DNA of 64,000 nucleotides from NCEH01 sp043195095 (GCF_043195095.1 NZ_JBAFWN010000007.1), one strand, 5' to 3'. Counted from the first letter of the stretch, positions 1 to 8,685 are shown. Made by a program: numbers and translations. The notes: a model not told the origin generated them from the letters alone.

Positions 1-1
1 C

Positions 2-1039
2 TATTTCTTCCACCCCCATTGCGATGAGACCGGCCAGGTGGGACGCGGGCTCGCCGGAGTGCTGATCGTGGAGGACGAGGAGAAGCTTCCCTTCCAGGCC
101 GAGCACGTGCTCGTCATCAAGGATTGGCGGCTGGCGCCGGACGGCAGCTTCCTGCCCTTCCTCACCGAGGAGGGCGCCTCCAAGGCCGGCACCTTCGGCA
201 CCGTGCGGGGCGTCAACGGGGTCGGCCCGGCGATGCTGTCCGCGCCCGCCCATGCGGACCTGCGCCTGCGCATCCTCAATCTGGATTCCACCCGCACCGT
301 GCAGGTCGGCACCGGCGAGGCGGAGGGCTACATCATCGCCTATGACGGCCATGCCGTGCCGCCGCTGGATTTCGAGACCTGCGACCTCGGCTCCTCCCAA
401 CGGCTGGACCTGCATGTGCGCATGCCCGCCGAGGGACAGAGCGTCTCGATCTATGATTATCGCACCGGCGGAGACCCGTTCCTCCTGGCGCGCATCGAGG
501 CCACGGCCTCGAATTTCCGCAAGCGCCCGTTCAAGCCCATCGCCCTGCCGCCGCCGAACGTGCCAAAGGCGGACCTGCGCAAGGCCGAGCGGTTCTCGCT
601 CAGCCTCCAGCAGGCGACCGACGATGCCGCCACCGTGCTCGACGGCCTGCCGCCGGACGATCCGCTCGCCAAGGCGCTGGTGGACCAATATTGCACCGGC
701 CCGCGCACCTTCTGGGCCATCAGCCAGAATTCCTGGCCCACCGGCGGCACAAAGCCCATGCCGCCCCCGCTGCTTCGCCTGGTGGCCGGCCGCTCCTATG
801 TGATCAGCCTCACCAATCCCACCCAGCATCTGCACCCGATCCACCTGCATGGGCATGTGTTCGACGTGATCTCGGCCAGCAAGTCCAAGCGGCCGCGCCA
901 TTATGCCGACACCGTGCTGCTGGCGGTGCGCGAGACCGCCGAGATCGCCTTCGTCGCGGCGCCGGGAAACTGGGTGCTCCATTGCCACATCCTCGATCAT
1001 ATGGAGACGGGGATGATGGGCTATGTGAGCATCGCCTGA
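2..1039 (+). CDS. Multicopper oxidase, 3' part (5' end outside the window)
   Basis: The open frame enters from the left edge, so the N-terminus is missing; about 345 residues remain. Right at the edge lies an H-P-H-C-D stretch, the type 3 copper HxH motif of the first cupredoxin domain. Near the C-terminus are the other two copper signatures: H-P-I-H-L-H-G-H (about nt 832-855) and HCHILDHMETGM (about nt 981-1016), which supplies the His-Cys-His bridge and the axial Met of type 1 copper. All trinuclear-centre ligands visible are intact, so the enzyme should be active as a periplasmic copper-dependent oxidase of the CueO/CopA/SufI group. Its stop codon overlaps the start of the di-heme gene, and the iron-type neighbours favour a ferroxidase or cuprous oxidase role (inference). 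Confidence 0.9.
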   Translation, partial: YFFHPHCDETGQVGRGLAGVLIVEDEEKLPFQAEHVLVIKDWRLAPDGSFLPFLTEEGASKAGTFGTVRGVNGVGPAMLSAPAHADLRLRILNLDSTRTVQVGTGEAEGYIIAYDGHAVPPLDFETCDLGSSQRLDLHVRMPAEGQSVSIYDYRTGGDPFLLARIEATASNFRKRPFKPIALPPPNVPKADLRKAERFSLSLQQATDDAATVLDGLPPDDPLAKALVDQYCTGPRTFWAISQNSWPTGGTKPMPPPLLRLVAGRSYVISLTNPTQHLHPIHLHGHVFDVISASKSKRPRHYADTVLLAVRETAEIAFVAAPGNWVLHCHILDHMETGMMGYVSIA

Positions 1040-2262
1040 TGCGCCGGGCGCTGCCCCGCGCCCTGGTCGCGGCCGCGCTCTGCCTGCTCGGTGCCGGCAC
1101 AGGCCTTGCCGACGGGCTCGACATCGCGGTGGGAAAAGCCGTGTTCGACCGGCCCTGGGTGCCGGCGCCTTCGTCCACGCGCGGCAATGACGGGCTCGGC
1201 CCACTGTTCGATGCCCGCTCCTGCAGCGCCTGCCACCCCAAGGACGGGCGCGGCACGGCGCGCCTCGGCGCCGATGGCGCGCCGCTCGGCCACGGGCTGG
1301 TGGTGGCGCTGGCGCGGACGGGCGGGGCGCCCGACCCGGTCTATGGCGCTCGGCTGCAGACCGAAGCGGTGCAGGGCCTGGATGCCGAGGCGATCGTGCG
1401 CATCCGCGAGGGCCGCGACGAGGCCGGGCGCACCACCCGCGCGCCGGTGCTGAGCGCGCTCGCCTATGGCCCGCTCGCCCCCGACACGTTGCCACGCCTG
1501 CGCGTAGCACCGGATCTGCGCGGACGCGGGCTGCTGGAACAGGTGCCGCAGGCCGCCATCCTGGCGCTGGAGGACCCGGACGACCGCGACGACGACGGCG
1601 TGCGCGGCCGCGCCCATCGTGTCATCGGCGCGGACGGGCGCGAAACCCTGGGCCGGTTCGGCTGGAAGGCAGCCCAGCCCACGCTTTCCGGGCAGATCGC
1701 CGAGGCGTTCCACCTGGATCTCGGCCTCTCGACGCCCCTGCTGCCGGAGCCCTGGGGCGATTGCACCCCCGCGCAGACGGTGTGTCGCGCCGCGCCCCAT
1801 GGCGTGACGCACGAGGGGGAGAGCGAGATTTCCCCCTCTTTGTTCAATGCCCTCGTCGCCTATGTGGCGGACCTTCCCGTGCCCGGCGCGCGGGCCGATG
1901 CGGCCGGCGCCCGTCTGTTCGCCGCCACCGGCTGCGCCGCCTGCCACCGGCCGACCCTGCCGCTGGAGGGCGGCGGCACGGCGGCCCTGTTCACCGACGT
2001 GCTGCTGCACGATCTCGGACCCGGGCTCGACGACGGGCTCGACACACCCGCGGCCGCCGGCCGGGAATGGCGCACCGCCCCGCTCGCCGGCCTCTCGCAG
2101 GCGCTCGCGCGCGGCACCGGCCTGCTGCACGACGGCCGCGCGGCCAACGTTGAGGCTGCGCTCGCCTGGCATGGCGGGGAGGCCGCGAGCGCCCTCGCAC
2201 GCTATGGCAAGCTGCCCGCGCGCGACCGCGATGCCCTGATCCGCTATGTTTCCGGTCTCTAG
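1039..2262 (+). CDS. Di-heme oxidoreductase, DUF1111 (putative thiol oxidoreductase)
   Basis: 407 residues. An N-terminal signal peptide (about residues 1-23) is followed by two c-type haem attachment sites, C-S-A-C-H near residue 62 and C-A-A-C-H near residue 299, the arrangement of the DUF1111 di-heme family related to MauG and cytochrome c peroxidases. It should be a periplasmic redox protein; the substrate is unknown. The ATG overlaps the TGA of the multicopper oxidase (TGATG), and the imelysin gene follows within about 60 bases, so the three are probably cotranscribed. DUF1111 genes are regularly found between imelysin-family and DUF1513 genes in proteobacterial iron-regulated clusters, which is the arrangement here. 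Confidence 0.9.
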   Translation: MRRALPRALVAAALCLLGAGTGLADGLDIAVGKAVFDRPWVPAPSSTRGNDGLGPLFDARSCSACHPKDGRGTARLGADGAPLGHGLVVALARTGGAPDPVYGARLQTEAVQGLDAEAIVRIREGRDEAGRTTRAPVLSALAYGPLAPDTLPRLRVAPDLRGRGLLEQVPQAAILALEDPDDRDDDGVRGRAHRVIGADGRETLGRFGWKAAQPTLSGQIAEAFHLDLGLSTPLLPEPWGDCTPAQTVCRAAPHGVTHEGESEISPSLFNALVAYVADLPVPGARADAAGARLFAATGCAACHRPTLPLEGGGTAALFTDVLLHDLGPGLDDGLDTPAAAGREWRTAPLAGLSQALARGTGLLHDGRAANVEAALAWHGGEAASALARYGKLPARDRDALIRYVSGL

Positions 2263-2320
2263 GTTCCGCAGGTCCGGGACAAGACCCTCGCTCCGCCGAT
2301 TTCTGCCCGAAGGTGCGCCG

Positions 2321-3412
2321 ATGCTCCGAACGTCCCTCCCGTCCCGCATCCGCGGACCTCTCATGTTCGGCATGGTCGCCCTCGGCGCCATATTCGCCGC
2401 CAGCCTGCCCGCCCGCGCGGCGCCCGATGCTGTGCCGATCATCGAAACCTGGCTGCTGCCGCGCTATGACGCGCTCGCCGCCGCCACGGCCAGGCAGGAC
2501 GAGGATTGGCGCGCCTTCTGCGCCAAGCCGAGCGCCGAGGGAGTCGCCACCCTTACCAGCGACTTCCGCGCGGCCGGCGATGCCTGGGCGCAGGTGAGCT
2601 TCGTCACCTTCGGCCCGGTGATCCTGGCGCTGCGCGCGGATCGCTTCAACATGTTCCCCGACAAGCGCAACGCGGTGTCGCGCTCAATTCCCGAATTGCT
2701 CGCCGACCCGGACGACGCCCGCCTTCAGACGGACCGCTTCCCGCGCCTCTCCGCCGCCGTGCAGGGCCTGCCGGCCCTGGAGCGGGTGCTGTTCGAGCCG
2801 AATGCGGCGCAGGATCTGGTCAGCGGCCCACAGGCCGCCCGACGCTGCCAGCTGGGCGCGGCCATCGCCCTCAATCTCGCGACCATCGCGAAGGAGATCC
2901 GCGCCGGCTGGGGCTCCGAGACCTCCGGCCTGCTGGCGGAGGTGAAGAGCGGCACCGGCGACAAGGTGTTCCTGCCCGATCCCGCCCAGGTGCCGAGCCT
3001 CATTCTCACAGATCTCGCCGGCGCCTATCAGCGCGTGGTGGACCAGGGCCTCATCGGAGTGCTCGGCAAATCGCTGGAGGAGGCAAAGCCCCAATCCGGC
3101 GAGGGCCGCCGCTCGGGCCGCGAGGCGGCTATTCTCCAGCACATGGTGAAGAGCGCCAATGCGCTCGGCACGCTGCTGGCCGCCGACCTTCAGGAACCGG
3201 CGAAGGGCCAGGTGCTCGCCCGCTTCGCCGCCGCGCAAAAGGCGGTGGATGTCCTGCCCGCCGATCTCGGCGCCGCCGCAGCCGATCCGAAACGCCGCAA
3301 GCTGCTGGAAACCGCCGTCGCCGAGGTGAAGGCGGCGCAGAAGGCGGTGGTGGACCCGCTCGCGGCCAAGCTCGGCGTGCCGCTCGGCTTCAATGCGCTG
3401 GACGGGGATTGA
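2321..3412 (+). CDS. Imelysin family protein (iron-regulated, M75-like)
   Basis: 363 residues from the ATG at 2321. An earlier in-frame ATG at 2246 overlaps the upstream gene and would bury the signal peptide, so 2321 is preferred. The N-terminus has a signal peptide ending in A-R-A, giving a periplasmic protein, and the body matches the helical imelysin/ICMP fold. In classic imelysins the metal-site motif is GxHxxE; here the equivalent stretch near residue 149 reads G-L-P-A-L-E, so the histidine is replaced by proline while the glutamate stays. Imelysins are linked to iron uptake, not proven peptidases. It sits between the DUF1111 and DUF1513 genes as in other iron-regulated clusters. Confidence 0.88.
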   Translation: MLRTSLPSRIRGPLMFGMVALGAIFAASLPARAAPDAVPIIETWLLPRYDALAAATARQDEDWRAFCAKPSAEGVATLTSDFRAAGDAWAQVSFVTFGPVILALRADRFNMFPDKRNAVSRSIPELLADPDDARLQTDRFPRLSAAVQGLPALERVLFEPNAAQDLVSGPQAARRCQLGAAIALNLATIAKEIRAGWGSETSGLLAEVKSGTGDKVFLPDPAQVPSLILTDLAGAYQRVVDQGLIGVLGKSLEEAKPQSGEGRRSGREAAILQHMVKSANALGTLLAADLQEPAKGQVLARFAAAQKAVDVLPADLGAAAADPKRRKLLETAVAEVKAAQKAVVDPLAAKLGVPLGFNALDGD

Positions 3413-3415
3413 GCC

Positions 3416-4516
3416 ATGATCTCCCGCCGCACTTTGCTGCTCGGGGCCGGTGCGCTCGCCGCCGCCTCCCGCCTGGACCTTGCCCGCGCACACGAACTCT
3501 CGCACGCGCAGGACACGCTGACCAAAGGATGGCTCGCCACCGGGCAGGTGGCTGGCGGCTTCGCGCCGCTCGCCCTCGACGGCGCCTTCGAGGCCGACCC
3601 GCTGGCGCTCAGCCCGACCCGCCTGCACGCCATCGAACCCGCAGCCCACGGCCCGCTCGCGGTGGCGGTGGGCCGGCGGCCCGGCAAGGTGGCGCTGGTG
3701 CTGGATCGCGCGGCCGGAACGGAAGTGGCGCGCTTCGCCCCCGGCGGGGACCGCGTGTTCTCCGGCCACGGCCGCTTCACGCCCGACGGCACGGGTTTCC
3801 TCACGGTGGAAATCGACCCCGCGAACGACGAAGGCACACTGGCCCTGCGCCGCATCGCCGGGCATTTCGAGATCGTCGCCGAATGGCCCACCCGCGGCCC
3901 CGGCCCGCACGACATGCTGCACATGGGCGACGGCCTGATCATCGCCAATGGCGGCGTCGAGCCGGGCACGCCGGCCGCCGTGGGCTGCGAGGAGACCGGC
4001 GCCAATCTCGCCCTCCTCGGCCCCGACGGCAGCACGCGCGCGGTGTTCGCGCCCGGCGGCGATCTCGCCTCGCTCTCGCTGCGCCATCTGGCGCGCGATG
4101 CGGCAGGCGCGGTGGTGGCGGCGCAGGAAATCTCCCTGGTGCCCTCCAGCAAGCCGCTCCTCTTCGCCATCGACGAAGCCCGCGGCCTCACCGCCTATGA
4201 GGCGCCGGACGAGGCCTGGATGGGCCTGCGCGGTTATATCGGCTCGGTGGCGCTCGATGCCTCGGGGCGGATCGCGGCGGCGGCGAGCCCGCGCGGCGGG
4301 CGGGTCGCGTTCTGGGAGCGCACGGGGCGCTATCTCGGCTTCGTGCCATTTGCCGACGGCTGCGGCCTGGCGCCGACCGCCGAGGCGGGGCGGTTCCTGG
4401 CCACCAGCGGCTATGGCGAGGTGGTCCTGATCGCGGTGGAGGATCGCAGCCCGCGCATCCTCGCCCGGCACACCGGCGGCCCGCGCTTTGACAATCACGT
4501 GTCCCGTGTGGCGTGA
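3416..4516 (+). CDS. DUF1513 domain protein, Tat-exported
   Basis: 366 residues. The N-terminus S-R-R-T-L-L-L-G-A-G is a twin-arginine signal, so the protein is probably exported folded to the periplasm. The rest fits DUF1513, a predicted beta-propeller-like family of unknown biochemical function. Recognisable stretches are G-P-H-D-M at about residue 163 and a C-terminal D-N-H-V motif. The start lies 3 bases after the imelysin stop, so translation is probably coupled. Genome context (imelysin, di-heme DUF1111) places it in periplasmic iron handling, but no reaction can be assigned. Confidence 0.88.
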   Translation: MISRRTLLLGAGALAAASRLDLARAHELSHAQDTLTKGWLATGQVAGGFAPLALDGAFEADPLALSPTRLHAIEPAAHGPLAVAVGRRPGKVALVLDRAAGTEVARFAPGGDRVFSGHGRFTPDGTGFLTVEIDPANDEGTLALRRIAGHFEIVAEWPTRGPGPHDMLHMGDGLIIANGGVEPGTPAAVGCEETGANLALLGPDGSTRAVFAPGGDLASLSLRHLARDAAGAVVAAQEISLVPSSKPLLFAIDEARGLTAYEAPDEAWMGLRGYIGSVALDASGRIAAAASPRGGRVAFWERTGRYLGFVPFADGCGLAPTAEAGRFLATSGYGEVVLIAVEDRSPRILARHTGGPRFDNHVSRVA

Positions 4517-4582
4517 GGGAGAGCGGAACTCCCGTGCCGGCTGCGGTGTTCCCTGGGGAAGACATCGGCAAAGGAGAACCCC

Positions 4583-4960
4583 ATGGGTACGCGCCACATT
4601 CCGGTTGAAGAAACCACGTCGCTGATCTCCACCAGCAAGGTCGGCGGCACCGACGTCTACAATACCGAGGGCGAGCACATCGGCTTCATCAGCGACGTCA
4701 TGATCGACAAGCGCTCGGGCCGGGTCGCTTATGCGGTGCTGACCATCGGCGCCGTGCTGGGCCTTGGGGGCGACCATCAGCCCGTGCCCTGGGCCGCGCT
4801 GAAATATGATACCCGCCAGGGCGGCTACGTCACCGGCGTGACCATCGACCAATTGCAGGACGCCCCGCCCTGGCCGGACGAACAGGACGTCGAACTGCGC
4901 CGCGCCGGGGAACAACGGCTGCATGGCCATTACGGCCTGCAAGGCTATTGGGTCGGCTGA
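4583..4960 (+). CDS. PRC-barrel domain protein (first copy)
   Basis: 125 residues, cytoplasmic, no signal or membrane segment. The core T-S-L-I-S-T-S-K-V-G-G-T-D-V-Y, then G-E-H-I-G-F-I and D-K-R-S-G-R-V-A-Y-A-V, is a PRC-barrel domain of the small soluble type common in alphaproteobacteria. A strong AAGGAG lies 6 bases before the ATG. A rho-independent terminator follows at 4990-5019, separating it from the next gene, a clear paralogue. Small PRC-barrel proteins of this type are often stress-induced, but no activity is established. Confidence 0.9.
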   Translation: MGTRHIPVEETTSLISTSKVGGTDVYNTEGEHIGFISDVMIDKRSGRVAYAVLTIGAVLGLGGDHQPVPWAALKYDTRQGGYVTGVTIDQLQDAPPWPDEQDVELRRAGEQRLHGHYGLQGYWVG

Positions 4961-4989
4961 ACACCCACGATCCGCTTCGATCCGAACAA

Positions 4990-5019
4990 CCCGGCGCCCA
5001 CGCGCCGGGTTTTTCTTTT
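4990..5019 (+). terminator. Rho-independent terminator after the first PRC-barrel gene
   Basis: Perfect 8-bp stem CCCGGCGC (4990-4997) / GCGCCGGG (5002-5009), 4-base loop, followed by TTTTTCTTTT (5010-5019). It lies 29 bases past the stop of the first PRC-barrel gene. Confidence 0.9.
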
Positions 5020-5110
5020 GGGCAGCGCCACCTCTTCGCCGGTGCCGCGACGGAACATTGAGGGACACAGGACGTTTCATAAACAAGAAATGTCTTCAAG
5101 GAGATATGTC

Positions 5111-5476
5111 ATGGACATTCGCGATGAAACCACATCCCTGATTGCTGGCGACAAGGTCTCCGGGACCGCAGTCTATAATCCGGCGGGCGAACATCTCGGC
5201 TCGATCCACGATCTCATGCTCGACAAGCGTTCGGGCCAGGTGGCCTATGCGGTGATGTCGTTCGGCGGCTTCCTGGGCATTGGCGAGAAATACCATCCGC
5301 TCCCATGGTCGACCCTGGATTACGACCCCGCGCAGTCCGGCTATGTGGTGAACCTCAGCCGTGCGCAGATGGAAGGCGCTCCGACCTATGGGGTCGAGGA
5401 CCAGCCGACCTGGGATCGCGATTATGAAACCCGCGTGCACGATTATTATCGCGCGCCTTATTATTGGGGGGTGTGA
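5111..5476 (+). CDS. PRC-barrel domain protein (second copy)
   Basis: 121 residues from the ATG at 5111, chosen because AAGGAG (5098-5103) sits 7 bases upstream; an ATG at 5090 has no such site. It shares T-T-S-L-I, G-T-x-V-Y-N, D-K-R-S-G-x-V-A-Y-A-V and P-L-P-W with the previous gene, so the two are tandem paralogues. The C-terminal part is rich in Asp and Tyr (D-R-D-Y-E-T-R-V-H-D-Y-Y) and ends Y-Y-W-G-V, differing from the first copy. Having its own ribosome site after a terminator, it probably has its own promoter. Confidence 0.9.
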   Translation: MDIRDETTSLIAGDKVSGTAVYNPAGEHLGSIHDLMLDKRSGQVAYAVMSFGGFLGIGEKYHPLPWSTLDYDPAQSGYVVNLSRAQMEGAPTYGVEDQPTWDRDYETRVHDYYRAPYYWGV

Positions 5477-5479
5477 GCC

Positions 5480-5695
5480 ATGCACCCGCGCCCCGTGCAG
5501 CCGCCGATGGGCAGCCTCGCCTTTTCCCATCCCCGTTTTCGCCACGGGCCGCAGGCGCATGCCGGCTGGTGGGTAATGTCCGCCGAGGGTGCCCCGCTGG
5601 AAGGCCCGTTCCTCAATCGGGCACAGGCCGTGCGCCACATCGCCGCCGCCGAACGCGCCGCGCGGCCGGCCCCGCCGGAGCGCTGGGGCATCTGA
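5480..5695 (+). CDS. Small hypothetical protein, 71 aa
   Basis: 71 residues, starting 3 bases after the PRC-barrel stop and so probably cotranscribed. No signal peptide or membrane segment. The middle reads G-W-W-V-M-S-A-E-G-A-P-L-E-G-P-F and the C-terminal half is an Ala/Arg-rich helix. I do not recognise a family. The close spacing and plausible start support a real gene. Confidence 0.6.
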   Translation: MHPRPVQPPMGSLAFSHPRFRHGPQAHAGWWVMSAEGAPLEGPFLNRAQAVRHIAAAERAARPAPPERWGI

Positions 5696-5809
5696 TCCGT
5701 CGCGGCCACCCATCTGAACGAGACGTGAGCACCGGGTGCGGCGCTCCCGCTGGCCAGAGCCGACAGCCGTGCTAAGCTCTTTCCTTTGGGGCTGGTGTTC
5801 GGAGGTCGC

Positions 5810-8482
5810 GTGAGCGGGACACCGGAAGTGAAGAAGCCGCGCGGACCCGCGCGACCCGAGGCGGACGGCAGCGCGACGGCGTTTCTGGATCGTGCGGTGC
5901 TGCGCGCCCGCAGGGTTCTGGCGTGGGAACGGGCTTGGCCCGTGATCGCCACTGCCCTGGTGGTGCTCGCCGCCTTCCTGGCCGTATCTTGGGCGGGCCT
6001 CTGGCTCTCCGTGCCACCGCTGGTGCGGTTGATCGGCGTGGCGCTGTTCGCGCTTTTCCTGCTGGCGAGCCTCCTGCCCCTCATCCGCATGCGCTGGCCG
6101 CGCCGGGAAGAAGCGCTCACGCGCCTTGACCGCGAAAGTCATCTCGCCCATCGCCCGGCGACCACGATTTCCGATGCGCTGGCTACCCGCGCCGATGATC
6201 CCGTCAGCGCCGCCTTGTGGCGCGCCCATGTTGCGAAGACGCTGGCGGCGGCCCGCAATCTGAAAGCCGGCCTGCCCGCGCCGGGCCTTGCCGCGCGCGA
6301 TCCCCGCGCGTTCCGCGCCCTCGCCGTGCTGGCGCTGTTCGCAACCTTCTTCCTGGCCGGCGGCGACCGCTGGAGCCGCATCGAAAGCGCGTTCGACTGG
6401 TCGGGTGCCGTCACCCGCACGCCCTACCGCCTGGATGCCTGGGTGGACCCGCCGGCCTATACCGGCCGCCCGCCGGTGGTGCTGCCGGGCCTGCGTTCGG
6501 ACGATCCCACCACGTTCCAGGCCGCCGCCCTTTCGGTGCCCGCCGGCAGCGTGCTTGTGGTGCGTGCCGTGGGGCTCGATGCCTCCGCGCTCAAGATTGA
6601 CGGCGGGATCGCCGAGCTGGCGCCCCAGGATGATGCATCCCAGAAGTCTCCGGAGCAGCCGCCCGCGACCGCCGCCCCGGCGCCGGAGCGGCGGTTTACG
6701 ATCAGCCAGGCGGGCACAGTCTCGCTGGCCGGGCCGGACGGGCGCAATGTGACGTGGAAGTTCACCGCGCTGGCGGACACCAAGCCCACCATCGCCTTCG
6801 CCAAGGAGCCCCAGGGCGGCCAGCGCAACCAGCTCGTGCTCGCCTATCGCATCGAGGATGATTACGGTGCCAAGTCCGCGCGCGCAGTGTTTCAGGCCGC
6901 GCCGCCGCCCGCGCCATTCTTCCCGCGCCCCGGCGCACCCGCCCCGGTGGCCACCAAGCCCTTGGTGGAAGCACCCGATTTCGACCTCGCCTTGCCCGGC
7001 GCCGGCAGCAAGACCGGCGCGGCGCAGACCCAGAAGGACCTGGTCGCCCATCCCTGGGCCGGCGCCCTGGTGCGCCTGACGCTGAAGGTGGAAGACGAGG
7101 CCGGCAACACCGGCGAGAGTGAAACCAAGACCTTCCGCTTGCCCGCCCGCACCTTCACCAAGCCGCTGGCCCGCGCGCTGATCGAGCAGCGGCAGCATCT
7201 CGCGCTCGATGCCGGGGCGAGCCGGCAGGTGCAGGACATCCTCTCCGCCCTGGCGCTCGCGCCGGATCAGTTCGGCATCCCGCCCGGGCAATATCTCGGC
7301 CTGCGCAGCGCCTATTGGCGGCTGCATAATGCCCGTGGCGACGACGACCTGCGCGGCGTGGTGGATTATCTGTGGGAAATGGCGCTCGCCATCGAGGACG
7401 GCGATCTGAGTGCCGCCCAGAAGGAATTGCGCGATGCCCAGCAGGCGTTGCGCGATGCGCTGGAGCGCGGCGCCAGCGACGAGGAGATCAAGCGCCTCAC
7501 GCAGGATCTGCGCGCCGCGATGGAGAAGATGATGCGCCAGCTGGCCGAGGAAGCGCAGCGCAACGGCAATGCCGATGCCCGCCCGCTCGACCAGAACAGC
7601 CGCGTCATCCGCCCGCAGGACCTCCAGCGCATGCTGGACCGCATCGAGAACCTTGCCCGCAGCGGTGCCAAGGATGCCGCCAAGCAGCTTCTGGATGAAC
7701 TCCAGGCCATGATGGACAATCTGAAGCCGGGCAATCGCCAGGCCGGCCAGCAGGGGCAGCAGGGCCAGAGCGAGCTGGGCAATATGATCCAGGAGCAGCA
7801 GCGCCTGCGCGACCGCACCTACAAGCAGCGCCAGCAGCAGGGGCAGCAAGGGCAGGACGGCGAGCAGGGGCAGCAAGGCGAGAACGGCACGTTCGGCCCG
7901 CTTCAGGAAGGCCAGGAAGGCCTGCGCCGCCGCCTCGGCCAGATGCTCGACGAAATGCGCCGCATGGAACAGCAGCGCGGCCAGGGACAAGGCCAGGATC
8001 AGGCCGAGGGGCAGAGTCAGGGCGAAGGTCAGGGTCAGGCGGGCGAAGGCCAGGGTGGAGAAGGCCAGGGCGGCGAGAGCCCCACCGGCCGCGCGGGCCG
8101 CGCCTTCGGCCGGGCCGAACAGGCCATGCGCGATGCCGAGCGCGCGCTCGGCGAGGGCAATGCCCAGGGCGCGCTGGATTCCCAGGGCCGTGCGCTCCAG
8201 GCCCTGCGTCAGGGCGCCCAGGCCATGGCGGAAGGCCAGCAGTCCAATCCCAACGGCCAGGGTCCCGGCGGCCCGTCGGGCCAGGGCGCCCAGCGCACCG
8301 ATCCCATGGGCCGGCCCCTGCGCAGCCAGGATTATGGCGACGATTACACCGTGAAGGTGCCCGAGGAGGTGGATGTCCAGCGCGCGCGCCAGGTGCTGGA
8401 GGAATTGCGCCGCCGCCTGGAGCAGACCAACCGGCCCCAGCTCGAACTCGATTATATCGAGCGCCTGCTGGAGAATTTCTGA
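5810..8482 (+). CDS. TIGR02302 family protein (DUF4175), large membrane protein with Gln/Gly-rich region
   Basis: 890 residues from the GTG at 5810, which has GGAGG at 5801-5805; earlier GTG (5795) and TTG (5786) starts are possible. The order is: a cytoplasmic N-terminus, two adjacent membrane helices (about residues 40-90), a third hydrophobic segment near residues 165-185, then a large domain that is probably periplasmic. From about residue 630 to 830 it is low-complexity, with repeated Q-G-Q, G-E-G-Q and G-Q-Q-G units between charged helices. The pattern and length match TIGR02302, an alphaproteobacterial family of unknown function. The C-terminus is again ordered (E-V-D-V-Q-R-A-R-Q-V-L). 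It stands alone in its direction. Confidence 0.85.
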   Translation: MSGTPEVKKPRGPARPEADGSATAFLDRAVLRARRVLAWERAWPVIATALVVLAAFLAVSWAGLWLSVPPLVRLIGVALFALFLLASLLPLIRMRWPRREEALTRLDRESHLAHRPATTISDALATRADDPVSAALWRAHVAKTLAAARNLKAGLPAPGLAARDPRAFRALAVLALFATFFLAGGDRWSRIESAFDWSGAVTRTPYRLDAWVDPPAYTGRPPVVLPGLRSDDPTTFQAAALSVPAGSVLVVRAVGLDASALKIDGGIAELAPQDDASQKSPEQPPATAAPAPERRFTISQAGTVSLAGPDGRNVTWKFTALADTKPTIAFAKEPQGGQRNQLVLAYRIEDDYGAKSARAVFQAAPPPAPFFPRPGAPAPVATKPLVEAPDFDLALPGAGSKTGAAQTQKDLVAHPWAGALVRLTLKVEDEAGNTGESETKTFRLPARTFTKPLARALIEQRQHLALDAGASRQVQDILSALALAPDQFGIPPGQYLGLRSAYWRLHNARGDDDLRGVVDYLWEMALAIEDGDLSAAQKELRDAQQALRDALERGASDEEIKRLTQDLRAAMEKMMRQLAEEAQRNGNADARPLDQNSRVIRPQDLQRMLDRIENLARSGAKDAAKQLLDELQAMMDNLKPGNRQAGQQGQQGQSELGNMIQEQQRLRDRTYKQRQQQGQQGQDGEQGQQGENGTFGPLQEGQEGLRRRLGQMLDEMRRMEQQRGQGQGQDQAEGQSQGEGQGQAGEGQGGEGQGGESPTGRAGRAFGRAEQAMRDAERALGEGNAQGALDSQGRALQALRQGAQAMAEGQQSNPNGQGPGGPSGQGAQRTDPMGRPLRSQDYGDDYTVKVPEEVDVQRARQVLEELRRRLEQTNRPQLELDYIERLLENF

Positions 8483-8507
8483 CCCGCGCCTGAGGGGAGG
8501 CCGCTTG

Positions 8508-8644
8508 CCCCCTCACCCCAGCCCCCTCCCCGCCGAGGAGAGGGGGACTCTTCCCGGATTCGCCGTCCACGTCCCGAGCTGAGCCGCCCCTTCACCTCTC
8601 CCCCACGAGGAGAGGTCGGCCGCGCAGCGGACGGGTGAGGGAGG
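8508..8644. repeat. Intergenic palindromic repeat block (rhizobial type)
   Basis: Between two convergent genes lies a GC-rich block with several inverted repeats. The clearest is ACCTCTCC (8594-8601) / GGAGAGGT (8609-8616). CCCTCACCCC near 8513 pairs in sense with GGGTGAGGG near 8634, so the whole block may fold. Similar ctctcccc/ggggagag blocks are common high-copy intergenic repeats in rhizobial genomes. A relative occurs at 42826-42937. Confidence 0.6.
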
Positions 8645-8685
8645 AGTGCCGTTCCGCAAGTCCCCGACGCGTTGCGCGGGGTTGC

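Noticed and set aside
1..312. A minus-strand frame at the left edge
   Set aside because: It lies opposite the multicopper oxidase, whose copper motifs fix the real strand and frame.
2684..5086. An 800-codon open frame on the minus strand, opposite the imelysin, DUF1513 and PRC-barrel genes
   Set aside because: It is a GC-rich shadow: the plus-strand frames match known families, and this frame has no recognisable domain and crosses gene borders.
5096..7990. A 964-codon open frame on the minus strand, opposite TIGR02302
   Set aside because: Shadow of the plus-strand gene; hydrophobic and His-rich composition comes from reading the antisense of GC-rich codons.
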